NCBI GenBank assembly: GCA_037447655.1
Contig: JBBHKE010001178.1
Location: 186,001-250,000 of the forward strand
Direction: 5' to 3'
Source: Zygnema cylindricum
Lineage: Eukaryota; Streptophyta; Zygnematophyceae; Zygnematales; Zygnemataceae
DNA: 64,000 nt
Shown here: positions 44,607 through 54,480 of the stretch, piece by piece
How positions within the stretch are numbered: the first letter of the stretch is position 1
How the letters are laid out: each line of letters opens with the position of its first letter
The notes under the pieces: model-generated
What the model was told of the DNA's origin: nothing
What the model saw: only the letters and a program-made list of their open reading frames with translations
The model's database searches: none
Made by a program: the position numbers and the translations under genes

Positions 44607-45028
44607 ATAAGTATGATGTGACTTATTTTACATTTTTTATTTCTTATTTAACATAGTATGGACAAAAAAAAACATTTTTTTTTAAATGCGTGATAAACTG
44701 GTGATAGAAAACTTAATTTACGACATTTTTTTATCGACCCATCAATTTTGAGACTTTTAATTTTTTACTCTTTAAATACGTTTTTTGAATGGATTTGGAA
44801 AAAAAATCACGTCCTTAACATTTAAAAAATAAACTACAAAATTATCATTTTTTTATCATTTCTCTTTTTCATCTTTTTTTCTTTTCTCTCTTTTTCCTTT
44901 TTCTATTTTTTTTCCTTTTTTTTCTTTTTTTTGATTTTTCATTCTTTTTTCTTTAGAAAAACGTAGTTTAATTGATGTATTTTGCTCTCAATTTTAGAGC
45001 TTTTTATTTTAAACTTAAAGCTAAAATC

Positions 45029-45818
45029 TAGTGTTGTGTATCGGTAACGATTGTGGATAACCGATATGGGCATTTTTTCGGGTAGTCCATAATGAATATA
45101 TTGGTACGATATATTGTTATCGGTGTATCGCCGATAATAAATGAAAAACGCTGATAAATACCTGATATTTATCGGTTATTATTGGCGATAACACCGATAT
45201 CGATAATTATCGGCGGTAACTGTACGAAATGTACAGATAAATGTACGGCAAGTACACTCGACTATTCGGGTTATTCCCCGAACGCATCGCAGACCCCCTT
45301 CCCCCGGATTTCAGTAAAAAATCACGATATTTCCTTCATTATTTATAATTTAAGGGGGTTTTACTTGGGTACCCCTTCCAAAATGTCCTTTTGATTGTTA
45401 TTTTTTTATAAATTGCAGTTAATGACGGCAGTGTGACAAATTTGTTTGTTTGCTGGTTTTCGAAAAAGTTTGATTTTACAAATTTACAATGTAATTTTTT
45501 TTTTCGTTTCAGTACTATAATTTTAGAACTATAAACTATTATTTTAAATTTGTCAAGTTTATGTGCCGCGCTATCCGTAATAAATTTCAGTTAAACAGCG
45601 TACGGAACAAATTTTTACACGTGGTATACCACGCTATATAAAATCAATAATATAATACATTATATTATAAAGTACTATTGTATGCATACTATATTTTTTT
45701 AAGTTATCGCCGATATGGACTTTGTTGGTCTCGGATTGATATATCGAGACCTCTGACCTTATTTTGCAAAAAATTATTAGTGTTATCGCGATAACGTTTT
45801 TACTGATACACAACACTA
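45029..45818 (+). mobile_element. hAT-type miniature inverted-repeat element (790 bp)
   Basis: The left end TAGTGTTGTGTATCGGTAA is mirrored by the right end, whose reverse complement is TAGTGTTGTGTATCAGTAA. TAGTG-type ends fit the hAT superfamily. Flanking 8-mers CTAAAATC (45021-45028) and CTAAAAAC (45819-45826) match at 7 of 8 positions, as expected of an ageing hAT 8-bp target duplication. The interior has many TATCGG/CCGATA motifs near both ends and GTACGG/GTACA motifs. There is no transposase, so the element would move only with an enzyme supplied elsewhere. Confidence 0.8.
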
Positions 45819-46026
45819 CTAAAAACTACATTTCAAATATGCAGCTAAGAACTTTATAAGGAAAATAAAAATTTATAACACTTAAATTTGAAAATTGTTT
45901 AATAAAAAAATAATATATATATATATATGTAAATATATAAAAAAAAAAAATTACGGCAACAAATTTTGCTAAAAAATAAATAATTTGAAAAAAACCCTCT
46001 CATTGTAACAAAAAAAAAATGAATAA

Positions 46027-46035
<9 letters not shown>

Positions 46036-46083
<48 letters not shown>

Positions 46084-46085
46084 AT
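46036..46085. repeat. (TA)n microsatellite
   Basis: A nearly perfect TA array with one phase break, followed by an (AAT)n run at about 46101-46125. Confidence 0.85.
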
Positions 46086-46407
46086 TAAAAAATATATAAC
46101 AATAATAATAATAATAATAATAAAAATCTAAAATATATATATATAAAAAAAAAAAAGATATTTGAGAAAAAATGAATTAAGAAAATAATACAAATAAAAA
46201 TATAATGTATATATAAAAAACATAAAATAAAAATAAATTAATTAAAAAATAAAAGACAAAAAAATAGAAGAAAATATCTGGAAAATATAAAAAAAGATAT
46301 TATAGGAAAACAAAACAAAACCTATAGACCATTTGGATTCTATGGTTTTTTCTTTTTGTTTTTTCTACATGAACGCGATTTTACTTTATGGTATTTCTAT
46401 GGTATTT

Positions 46408-46409
<2 letters not shown>

Positions 46410-46455
<46 letters not shown>

Positions 46456-46541
46456 TGACGCCTCATTTAACATATACCACTCTATAGATATACCACTTTA
46501 TATGTTTGACGCCTCATTTAACATATACCACTCTATATGTT
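46410..46541. repeat. (TA)n array followed by a 52-bp-spaced direct duplication
   Basis: A TA array (46410-46452) leads into two copies of a ~36-bp unit starting ATGTTTGACGCCTCATTT at about 46451 and 46502. The second is followed by a partial third (ATGTTTAAC). Confidence 0.8.
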
Positions 46542-46672
46542 TAACAATCTATTTTTTTATACACACACGTACATACCTACACATTTTTTTTAATTGTTTG
46601 TCAAAAGTGTTGAACATTTACATCATACACAATTTATGTTACACGCACGTACGTATTTAGTACGCGATAAGC

Positions 46673-46782
46673 ACGTGACAAAGTTAAAAATATCAAATGA
46701 TGTTCTTAATGTGTACAACGTGCGTACGCGTTATGTACGTGACAAAGTTAAAAGTATTAAATGATGTTCAAAATGTGTACAA
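46673..46782. repeat. ~63-bp tandem duplication
   Basis: Two copies of ACGTGACAAAGTTAAAA followed by ATGATGTTC and ATGTGTACAA, at 46674 and 46737. ACGTACGT-like palindromes lie at the left border. Confidence 0.75.
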
Positions 46783-47484
46783 ATATGAATGGTTGACAAG
46801 TTGTTACACTATATTATTTTTTGTTCGTGCAATATATTTGTACGAATTCTATCGTTATGCAATTTTTATTTTTATAAACATTATTTTAAAATCGAAAAGA
46901 TACAATGAGAAATATATAAACATGTAGAAATAAGAAAAAAAAAGAAAAAAAATAATTAGGAACGGAAAAGAGAAAAAAAAATGAGAGAGGAAAAAAAAAT
47001 AGAAAGTAAAAATAAAAGAGAAAAAAGAAAAAAAATGAGAAAGAGAGCGAAAATGAGAGATTTTTATGCGAGATATAAAAAAGAACGTAGACTAATTTTT
47101 ATACAACAATAAATCCTGATATTATTAAAAGAGAAAAGAATGAAAAAACAAATGAGAGAAGGCGAAAACGAGATATTTTTACGTGAAATACAAAAAAAAA
47201 TGTAGACCAACTCTCATACAACAATGCCGTTCCGTACGAAATCACATAAAAGTTGTTAGATACCAACGTTAACACGGAAAAATGTACTCACTTTTGTAGA
47301 ATGAAAGACTTTCGTACACAAAAGCAAGACACTTAAACCAAGTTAATCACGACGGTTGTTTTTTATTGGCATATAGGACGGTATATTGTTAAGTTATCGA
47401 AATAATTTCCTTACTAATTATCCAACAAAATATAGCTATTATCGTTACGTCAAACAAAAGTACATATCTATTATCGTTAAGATG

Positions 47485-47504
47485 CTATCGATACACAACA
47501 TTAA
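47485..47504. mobile_element. Solo terminal sequence of the hAT-like element family
   Basis: CGATACACAACATTA matches the right-end consensus of the element at 45029-45818. CGATATATCGATCCGAGACC at 47640-47659 also resembles the subterminal part of the family (GGTCTCGGA followed by TATATCG). No matching left end was found, so these are decayed fragments. Confidence 0.45.
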
Positions 47505-48030
47505 CAAAGACTAAAAGGAATTAGTACTTTATTCGGATCGTACTTTCTTCGGACCTAAAACAGGGTTATGTATTGGTAGATTTTTTATCTTTTTAGTTCC
47601 ATTATCCGAGTTTTCCGGTTATTGAATTTCAAAGGGGCTCGATATATCGATCCGAGACCAATAAATTGTCTTTGCCTATATATTTGTTTACATTCGTTAA
47701 TAGTATGCATATGTTTCCTTTGACCAACATAGTGCTTTACTGTGAAATGTATCGAGAACACGGAAATTTATCTGCATACCGAATAACGATCGGACGGTTA
47801 GGACACCCTCCACGAAATGCGGATGTGAACAAAGAGTCATGCACCGAATAAATGTCTGGAAACTTCCGCCACCATTCTCACACACGTGTCCATAAGTGAT
47901 TCTTACAGCATGATCGCCGCTTTCTGCGAAGCTGCACATAACGTATTTCGGGGGAAACCTAATCCTGTCCTCTACCTATAGACTAGAGCCAGTTTGCGAA
48001 ACTCTCGGATTAGTTTTTAGGGCTTGTTTT

Positions 48031-48038
48031 TAGGGTTT
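48031..48038 (+). promoter_or_regulatory. telo-box-like motif abutting the start codon
   Basis: TAGGGTTT ends one base before the ATG at 48039, and a related TTTTAGGGCTTG lies just upstream. The complement AAACCCTA is the plant telo-box, often found near the 5' leader of translation and cell-cycle genes. Confidence 0.4.
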
Positions 48039-51000
48039 ATGGCGGATTCTCAATCCTCTTCCTCCGACCTTGGAACTTCTACCATAGAGACAACCAGAAA
48101 CTCATCGTTCTCTGCTATTCCTCCTTCCTCAACATCCTCTGTATCTGACGAAGTCATGTCTTTTCACGGAAGGCAAGAAATAAGTGAACCAAAAGCTTCT
48201 CTCAACCTGAACCCTAATTCTGGTTCCAGTCGTGGTCGTGGTCATAACAATCGTGGCCGTGGATATAACAATGCCTACGACCCTCCTAACGAATGGAATG
48301 GACCGCAAATTGATGTTGACACTCTTCGAGGCAATCGAGGTCGAGTTTTTCGTTCGACTTTTGAGAGTCCGGGACCTAATGCCGCTTTTAGTACGGCTAG
48401 AGATATCGAAGATTCTCATAATAGGGTTTCCAGATTAGAGAGAGAGAGGTATAGGAATAGAGAAGAGGCGACCAATAGAGAGGCGACCAATAGGGAGGCG
48501 ACCAATAGGGAGGCGACCAATAGGGAGCCTCTGTTGCAATCACCTGAAGTAACTGGGCGACTCTCGCAGCCTTTCGGGGGAAACAATTTTACAAATAGGA
48601 GTTTTAATCCTCTCCCCTCTCCAGATTTATTGGACAGATCCAGGGCTCCGGGGAACAGAGAGAGTCACTCATATAGGGAGGAGGGCGAGAGGAGGAGGAC
48701 GGACAATCAAGATAGTTACGGTTTGACAAGGAGAGAGAGGACTGGTGACGTCAGAGAAACGACTGGAGGCCCTGGAGAAGAGGATGGGATGAATCGATTG
48801 GGAGGAGGGCATATGAGAGGAGGAAGGGGTGGAGGGAGAGGGGAAGGAAGAGGCAGAGGAAGAAGTGAAGGAAGAGGCGGAGTGAGAGGTGACGAGAGAG
48901 GCAAAGGAAGAGGAGAAGGGGGAGGTGGAGGTGGAGGAACATTTGGAGGAAGAGATGAAGAGAGAAGTGACGAGAGAGGCCGAGGGAGAGGGGGAGGAAG
49001 AGGTGAAGGGAGAGGCAGAGGGAGAGGTGATGGGAGAGGCGGAGGAAGAAGTGGAGGGCGGGGAGGTAATGGCACTGAAGAGAGAGGTGTAGGAGGAGGG
49101 AGTGATCACATTCAACAAGGGAGACGGATATCAGAAGTACCGACAAATAGAGGGGAGGAGGAGCAGTCACAGCCTTCCAATGTGAATCAGTCTAATGGGT
49201 GGAGGGGAGAGATAAGAGGACAACTTCCTGGTGCGGGAGGACATATAAGAATGGGCTCAGGTCGAGTGAGAGGGAGAGGGGACCGAGGGCCAGTAATTCC
49301 CATAACTGGGGGCTTAAGAGCTGGTAGGGGTATCGATTCCAGGATGGGGCCTGGTATGGATGGCATTTTAGGATCAGGAGGGAGTAATGGAAGGAATGGG
49401 TTCAGGGGAGGTAGAGTTCATGTATCTGGGAGAGGAGGATCCAGAGGCTTATTTGAGAATCGTAATAATAGAGATACAGAGACAGGGATGGAGAAGCGGA
49501 GTGAGAGAGGGACAGGAGAAGGAGGAGGAGATGTGCCTCAATTGGTACAGGAGATAGAGGAGAAACTCACATCAGGATTGGTGGAGTGTATGATTTGTTA
49601 CGAGACCGTTGGGAGAACGGCTCCATGTTGGTCTTGTGGAAGTTGTTTTGCTATTTTTCATCTCCATTGTGTCAAAAAATGGGCTCAAGCTCCTTCATCT
49701 TCGGCAACAACAGCCAATACTTTATCGCAAAGGGATGCAATAAATTCGGTCAGCTGGAGGTGCCCGGGCTGTCAGAGTGTCCAAAATATTGAAGCAAAGG
49801 AAATTAAGTATAGATGTTTTTGTGGTCGAATCGAGGACCCGCCTCGTAACGAGTATTTTATTCCACATTCTTGCGGAGAACTTTGTCAGAAGCCTTTGGA
49901 TCGATCTGGAGAGGGATTATGTCCTCACCACTGTACTCTCCAGTGTCATCCGGGACCTTGTCCTCCCTGTACGGCTTCATCTTTGCCTCAAAGTTGCCAT
50001 TGCGAAAAAACTCAATATGCTCGAAGGTGTTCCGATAGACAAAAAGGGGGACTCAGTTGTGGAAAACTTTGTGGGAAATTGCTGCAGTGTGGGTTTCATT
50101 CCTGTGCGCAAATCTGTCATAAAGGTCCATGCGACAACTGTCAAATTTTGGTTCCCACAGACTGTCACTGTGGGAAGCAGTCGAGATCGGTGATGTGTGG
50201 AGAATTATTGGAGTACGATACGGTTGAAGGAACGATGCGAAAGGGAACTTTTTCGTGTGAAGTTGTTTGTGGAAAAACTCTTCAGTGTGGGAATCACACT
50301 TGTCAGAAGATCTGTCATACTGGACCTTGTGGGGAATGTGAGTTGTTACCTTCTAACGTGAAAACTTGTCCTTGCGGAAAGAAACCACTCGGGGAGCTTT
50401 TGGGATTGAAGAAAACAAGAGATAGCTGTATTGATCCAATACCCACTTGCGGTCATAGCTGCAGCAAAAAGCTCGCTTGTGGCATTCATGAGTGTACAAG
50501 CAATTGTCACGAAGGACCGTGTGGAAAGTGTACTGTAAAAGTAAAACAGCAGTGTCTTTGTGGAGATTCGACTCGTACAGCTTCTTGTTATTTGGTGAAC
50601 AACCCAGAGAAGACTTGTTCAGTTACAGTTTTTGAGAATGCGGAACTCTTTTTATGTGAGAAGAAGTGTGGAGCAAAGAAGAATTGCGGCCGACATCGTT
50701 GCAGTAATCGCTGCTGTCCCATGGGAAAGAATAATGGACAGGCATTGGAAGGTGGAGACAACCCTCATTTATGTCTTTTGGCATGTGGAAAGAAGCTTCA
50801 GTGTGGACAACATACCTGTCAGGAGCTTTGCCATTCTGGGCATTGTCCTCCTTGTCTAAATTCGGTATTCACAGAGCTTTCTTGTGCTTGTGGATCAACT
50901 TCTGTCCCACCTCCTGTCCCTTGTGGAACCCCTCCTCCCTCCTGTCCACGTGACTGCTCTGTCCCACAGCCTTGTGATCATAAAGCGACTCACCTTTGCC

Positions 51001-52556
51001 ATTTTGGTCCATGTCCCCCTTGTACAGTCCCTGTAGCAAAGTCTTGTACAGGTGGACATGTAGTTCTCAGAGGAGTCCCTTGCGGTTCTCGTGACATTAA
51101 ATGCAACAATCGATGTGGTCTTCTTCGACAGTGTGGACAACATTTTTGTAACAGACTGTGTCATGTTCCTCCTTGTGATTCTACCTCTGGAAACGAGGCA
51201 AGCGACGAATCTAACCGATCCAGTATTATCAATCAAAATAGTCTTTCATGTGGACAGCCATGCGGTGCGCAAAGGAAGGACTGTCAACATAACTGTGTGT
51301 CTCCGTGTCACTTACGGTCCCCGTGTCCAGATATAAGATGTCAAGTCCTGGTGACCATAACATGTGGATGTGGACGAATTTCTGTCCAAGTTCCTTGTGG
51401 TGCCGGAGGGGGAAAGGAACCAGACTCCCGAATAGTTTTAGCTTCACTTCCCACGGCACTTCAACCAATCGAGGATCGAGGTCGAGTGCCCTTAGGACAG
51501 AGAAAGCTTTCATGCGACGAAGATTGTGCAAAAATGGAGAAAAGGCGTTTACTGGCGGAGGCTTTTCAGCCCCTCGGGAGTCTTGACGGTTTAGATGGGA
51601 CCACTTTGAGCTCTTCAGAGGCTTTAATGGAGACTGCTCGAAAGGAACCCCAATGGGTGGCTGGAATTGAGGCTAGATTACAGTATTTGGTTCTTGGGCC
51701 TTCTAAAGGGGGACCTGGTAAGGAAACAGTGAGAGTACATTTGTTTAAACCCATGCCTAGTAGCAAAAGAGAAGTAGTTCATGTACTTGCTGAGCGTTGG
51801 TCCTTGGGTTCAGTTTCTGTTGGGAGTGAACCACGTCGTTTAGTGGTCGTGTATACTACATCAAAATCAAGGGCTCCTTCAAAAACAGTCAGTAAAGGTC
51901 CGATTTCGTTACCTGGACAAGCTCAGGCTCCTTTGTCAAATCCAGACTTAGATTTAGAACCGTCGTGTGTAGTGGCCTTTTTTGATCTCCCTCGAGAGGC
52001 GAAAGTTTCAAACCAGTTATTGCGCTTCGGAGGAGATTGCGAACTTGTATGGCTTGATGATAGAAATGCCTTAGCCGTTTTTGAGAATCCTGGGAAAGCA
52101 ACCGCGTCAATGCGTTACCTTGACTATGCAAGTCCTTATAAGGGAGCTAGCGTTGGACGGGGGAAAATTGTACAGCAAACAGGAAATAGAGTCCGAAGAA
52201 ATACAGGCAAAGAGAGTGTGGCTGAAGACGCATGGGGAGATGACAAGTCAACTGGAAACTGGGGAAGAAGTACAGCTGGGGCATGGCAGAAGGAAGGGCC
52301 TCCCATTCCCGCAACGGGGAACATTTTTGGAGCGTTAGGTTTAGATAGAGGGGAAGCTGAGGCAAGCTCGAAAAAGAGCGCAGGAAAAATAGAGCGGACA
52401 GTTACAGAAGGAAAGTCTTTTCAACCATCGTCTTTGATCAAGAAGACAAATTTTGAAGTTTTAGAAGCAGAGGTCGGAGAGAAGTCTGAAAAGGAGGAGA
52501 AGAGTGACGACGTTCAGGAAGAGGAGGAAGATTGGGAGAAATTGGTGGATCAATAA
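48039..52556 (+). CDS. NFXL1: NFX1-like zinc-finger protein, intronless
   Basis: A single exon of 1,505 codons. ATG 48039 (MADSQSSSSD) is chosen because the frame upstream has no earlier ATG. Order of parts: Ser-rich N-terminus; a 15-bp repeat encoding REATN about four times (~residues 143-163); a long Arg/Gly-rich RGG domain (~220-510); a RING-CH-like finger with CMICYETVG ... CWSCGSCFAIFHLHCVKKW ... WRCPGC (~517-580); about nine NFX1-type fingers of the form CG..L.CG.H.C...CH.GPC..C (~610-1110), of which the fifth has a Cys for the second His; an R3H domain with KREVVHVLAERW (~1242-1253); an RRM-like segment (~1309-1370); and an acidic end EEEDWEKLVDQ. Plant NFXL1 proteins are nuclear regulators of stress and defence responses with possible E3 ligase activity. 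This one is longer than Arabidopsis NFXL1 (~1,190) mainly because of the RGG domain. Confidence 0.95.
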   Translation: MADSQSSSSDLGTSTIETTRNSSFSAIPPSSTSSVSDEVMSFHGRQEISEPKASLNLNPNSGSSRGRGHNNRGRGYNNAYDPPNEWNGPQIDVDTLRGNRGRVFRSTFESPGPNAAFSTARDIEDSHNRVSRLERERYRNREEATNREATNREATNREATNREPLLQSPEVTGRLSQPFGGNNFTNRSFNPLPSPDLLDRSRAPGNRESHSYREEGERRRTDNQDSYGLTRRERTGDVRETTGGPGEEDGMNRLGGGHMRGGRGGGRGEGRGRGRSEGRGGVRGDERGKGRGEGGGGGGGTFGGRDEERSDERGRGRGGGRGEGRGRGRGDGRGGGRSGGRGGNGTEERGVGGGSDHIQQGRRISEVPTNRGEEEQSQPSNVNQSNGWRGEIRGQLPGAGGHIRMGSGRVRGRGDRGPVIPITGGLRAGRGIDSRMGPGMDGILGSGGSNGRNGFRGGRVHVSGRGGSRGLFENRNNRDTETGMEKRSERGTGEGGGDVPQLVQEIEEKLTSGLVECMICYETVGRTAPCWSCGSCFAIFHLHCVKKWAQAPSSSATTANTLSQRDAINSVSWRCPGCQSVQNIEAKEIKYRCFCGRIEDPPRNEYFIPHSCGELCQKPLDRSGEGLCPHHCTLQCHPGPCPPCTASSLPQSCHCEKTQYARRCSDRQKGGLSCGKLCGKLLQCGFHSCAQICHKGPCDNCQILVPTDCHCGKQSRSVMCGELLEYDTVEGTMRKGTFSCEVVCGKTLQCGNHTCQKICHTGPCGECELLPSNVKTCPCGKKPLGELLGLKKTRDSCIDPIPTCGHSCSKKLACGIHECTSNCHEGPCGKCTVKVKQQCLCGDSTRTASCYLVNNPEKTCSVTVFENAELFLCEKKCGAKKNCGRHRCSNRCCPMGKNNGQALEGGDNPHLCLLACGKKLQCGQHTCQELCHSGHCPPCLNSVFTELSCACGSTSVPPPVPCGTPPPSCPRDCSVPQPCDHKATHLCHFGPCPPCTVPVAKSCTGGHVVLRGVPCGSRDIKCNNRCGLLRQCGQHFCNRLCHVPPCDSTSGNEASDESNRSSIINQNSLSCGQPCGAQRKDCQHNCVSPCHLRSPCPDIRCQVLVTITCGCGRISVQVPCGAGGGKEPDSRIVLASLPTALQPIEDRGRVPLGQRKLSCDEDCAKMEKRRLLAEAFQPLGSLDGLDGTTLSSSEALMETARKEPQWVAGIEARLQYLVLGPSKGGPGKETVRVHLFKPMPSSKREVVHVLAERWSLGSVSVGSEPRRLVVVYTTSKSRAPSKTVSKGPISLPGQAQAPLSNPDLDLEPSCVVAFFDLPREAKVSNQLLRFGGDCELVWLDDRNALAVFENPGKATASMRYLDYASPYKGASVGRGKIVQQTGNRVRRNTGKESVAEDAWGDDKSTGNWGRSTAGAWQKEGPPIPATGNIFGALGLDRGEAEASSKKSAGKIERTVTEGKSFQPSSLIKKTNFEVLEAEVGEKSEKEEKSDDVQEEEEDWEKLVDQ
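48465..48527. repeat. 15-bp in-frame coding minisatellite
   Basis: Four near-identical copies of GAGGCGACCAATAGN plus a partial copy encode tandem REATN pentapeptides in the N-terminal part of the NFX1-like protein. Being a multiple of three, it can vary in copy number without breaking the frame. Confidence 0.9.
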
Positions 52557-54480
52557 AAGCTTCACTATGGTCAAAGACTGTGGTGTTTTAAGCATTTGTT
52601 AAAGATCCGGTTCTTCTGTGATTTTTAGGGTTTTTCTTGAAGTAGTCTATGCTTCTCTTTAACGAAATTTGTTATCTACGAGTTAGGCAGAAATCTGGTA
52701 GTAAAATCATGTTTTTTTATGGGCTTTTTTGGCAAAATTCGTGACAAGACGGTCCTCTGGCATCTTGTAGATTTGCTGTGTAGTATTTTTCCATCCCCTG
52801 TTCTGTAATAACTCAATTATTTTTGAGTATTTTTGGAGCTTTCCAATTTAATGGGCTTGAGTGGTCTTGATGAAGGAACAGTTCGTGTATTGAGTAGGCT
52901 TCAGTAATAGTCTCAAGTTGTTTGTCTTTTTACTGGTATATAATTGGAAAATGTGAAATGGTATTGTAAATGACACAAATAAACAAGAAATATTATGAGT
53001 TTGGATCTTTCGAAGTTTGTAAACTAAATTTGTGCTTTCAAAAATGTTTCGTTTGCCCCTCTTAGTTGTGTTTTAATTCGCAAACTTCTCCTAGTTAAGA
53101 TATTTCAAGTCTTGATTCAAATATGAGCAGTACTCTAACCTTTCAACCTTGGTGTATTAAGTGGGAATAGTTTCGATGTTGCCCAAGCTTCTGCTGTATT
53201 TATGTCTTGTATTTATCAGTTACGTGGATGGTCACATCAGGTGACTGTCAGTCAAAGACGATCAGTGTTTCCTGCAGCGAAGTGAAAGCTTTTCTGTGTT
53301 GCCTGTTTTGGAAACAAATTTCATATGAATGAACAGTAGTCATCTAGCCGATAGTATCAAGTACGTCAGGAAATCGACACGATATATAAGAGTAATTGTT
53401 CACTTAGGGTCTCCATGAATTGTGTTGAAGACAAGGACCTTCTTTCGGTTAACAAGGTTCAATTCCCACTGATATTCTTGTTGGACCTTTATAACAGTCT
53501 GCAATACAGAGCCCGAGAGGTGCAAGCCGCAAAAACAAATGAGTATACGCAGCTCTATATAAAATTTTGTTACCTGGTTACTGGCATTATGAAGTGCTGA
53601 AACAAAAGTAACTACTCCTGACAGGATGGATGCAATAAAATACTTAAAATAACGCACCGAAAATAGATTAAGTGGGTTTGTAAAAGGGGCTATAAACTTA
53701 TCGGTTCCAGAAATATGTGACAGATAAAAGGTTCACATATGTGCTTTAAGGCAAATACCTATGGTAACAAAGAGGCCTTCATAAGGACAAAAATATAACA
53801 TCAGCAGTATCCTCCAAAATAAAACTTTTGATCACTAGCATAAGGCCTTCGTTACCATTGTAAGATACGACAGCCAAAAAAATCGCTCTCCGACACAATG
53901 AACATCTGCCCTCAACATGTGGTCAAAGAGATAATATTTCATGTTTGACATCACAAATACAGCTAATTCCAGACAATACTTTCAAACTAATAAAAGTTGA
54001 AAATCGAAGAACCAATATCCAAGGAATTTGGAGAAAGCTCGCAACTCTATCAAGGATTAATAGCTTTTGCAAAACGCTATCTACAAATCTTCTGAATGCT
54101 GGAACAACGAAAACAGAAATAATCACAAAATAAATATTAAATAACGGGAAACAGACAGTCTGTCGTAAGTGCCTGTTTGTTGGCAACTAATGGGTGCTAA
54201 GTTATTACCTAGAATAGGGTACAAATGAACTCTTGCCAACTTGCAAAAATGCAATTATTCTTTTATGGCAACCTTCAAATTGGACATCATTATTTATCCA
54301 TCTCAATGGCAAAACTGGAGGAGAAGGACAGCCTGTACAAACCAATGACAGGACAAGCACATCGTGCTAAATTAGAAAGGTCCATCAAGACCGTTACTTG
54401 CAGTTTTTCTCCTCTACAGTCGGAGAAGACTAATCAATATTCAATCCCATCGATATCCAGAGTCTCCTTAGGGGGCTCGC
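52557..54480. other. Intergenic DNA between convergent genes
   Basis: AATAAA at 52978-52983 is a likely poly(A) signal for the NFX1-like gene. Another AATAAA overlaps the stop codon at 52552-52557. The remainder shows no gene I can support. Confidence 0.5.

Noticed and set aside
48669-49170. Minus-strand Ser/Pro/Leu-rich frames
   Set aside because: They are antisense shadows of the Arg/Gly-rich region of the NFX1-like gene.
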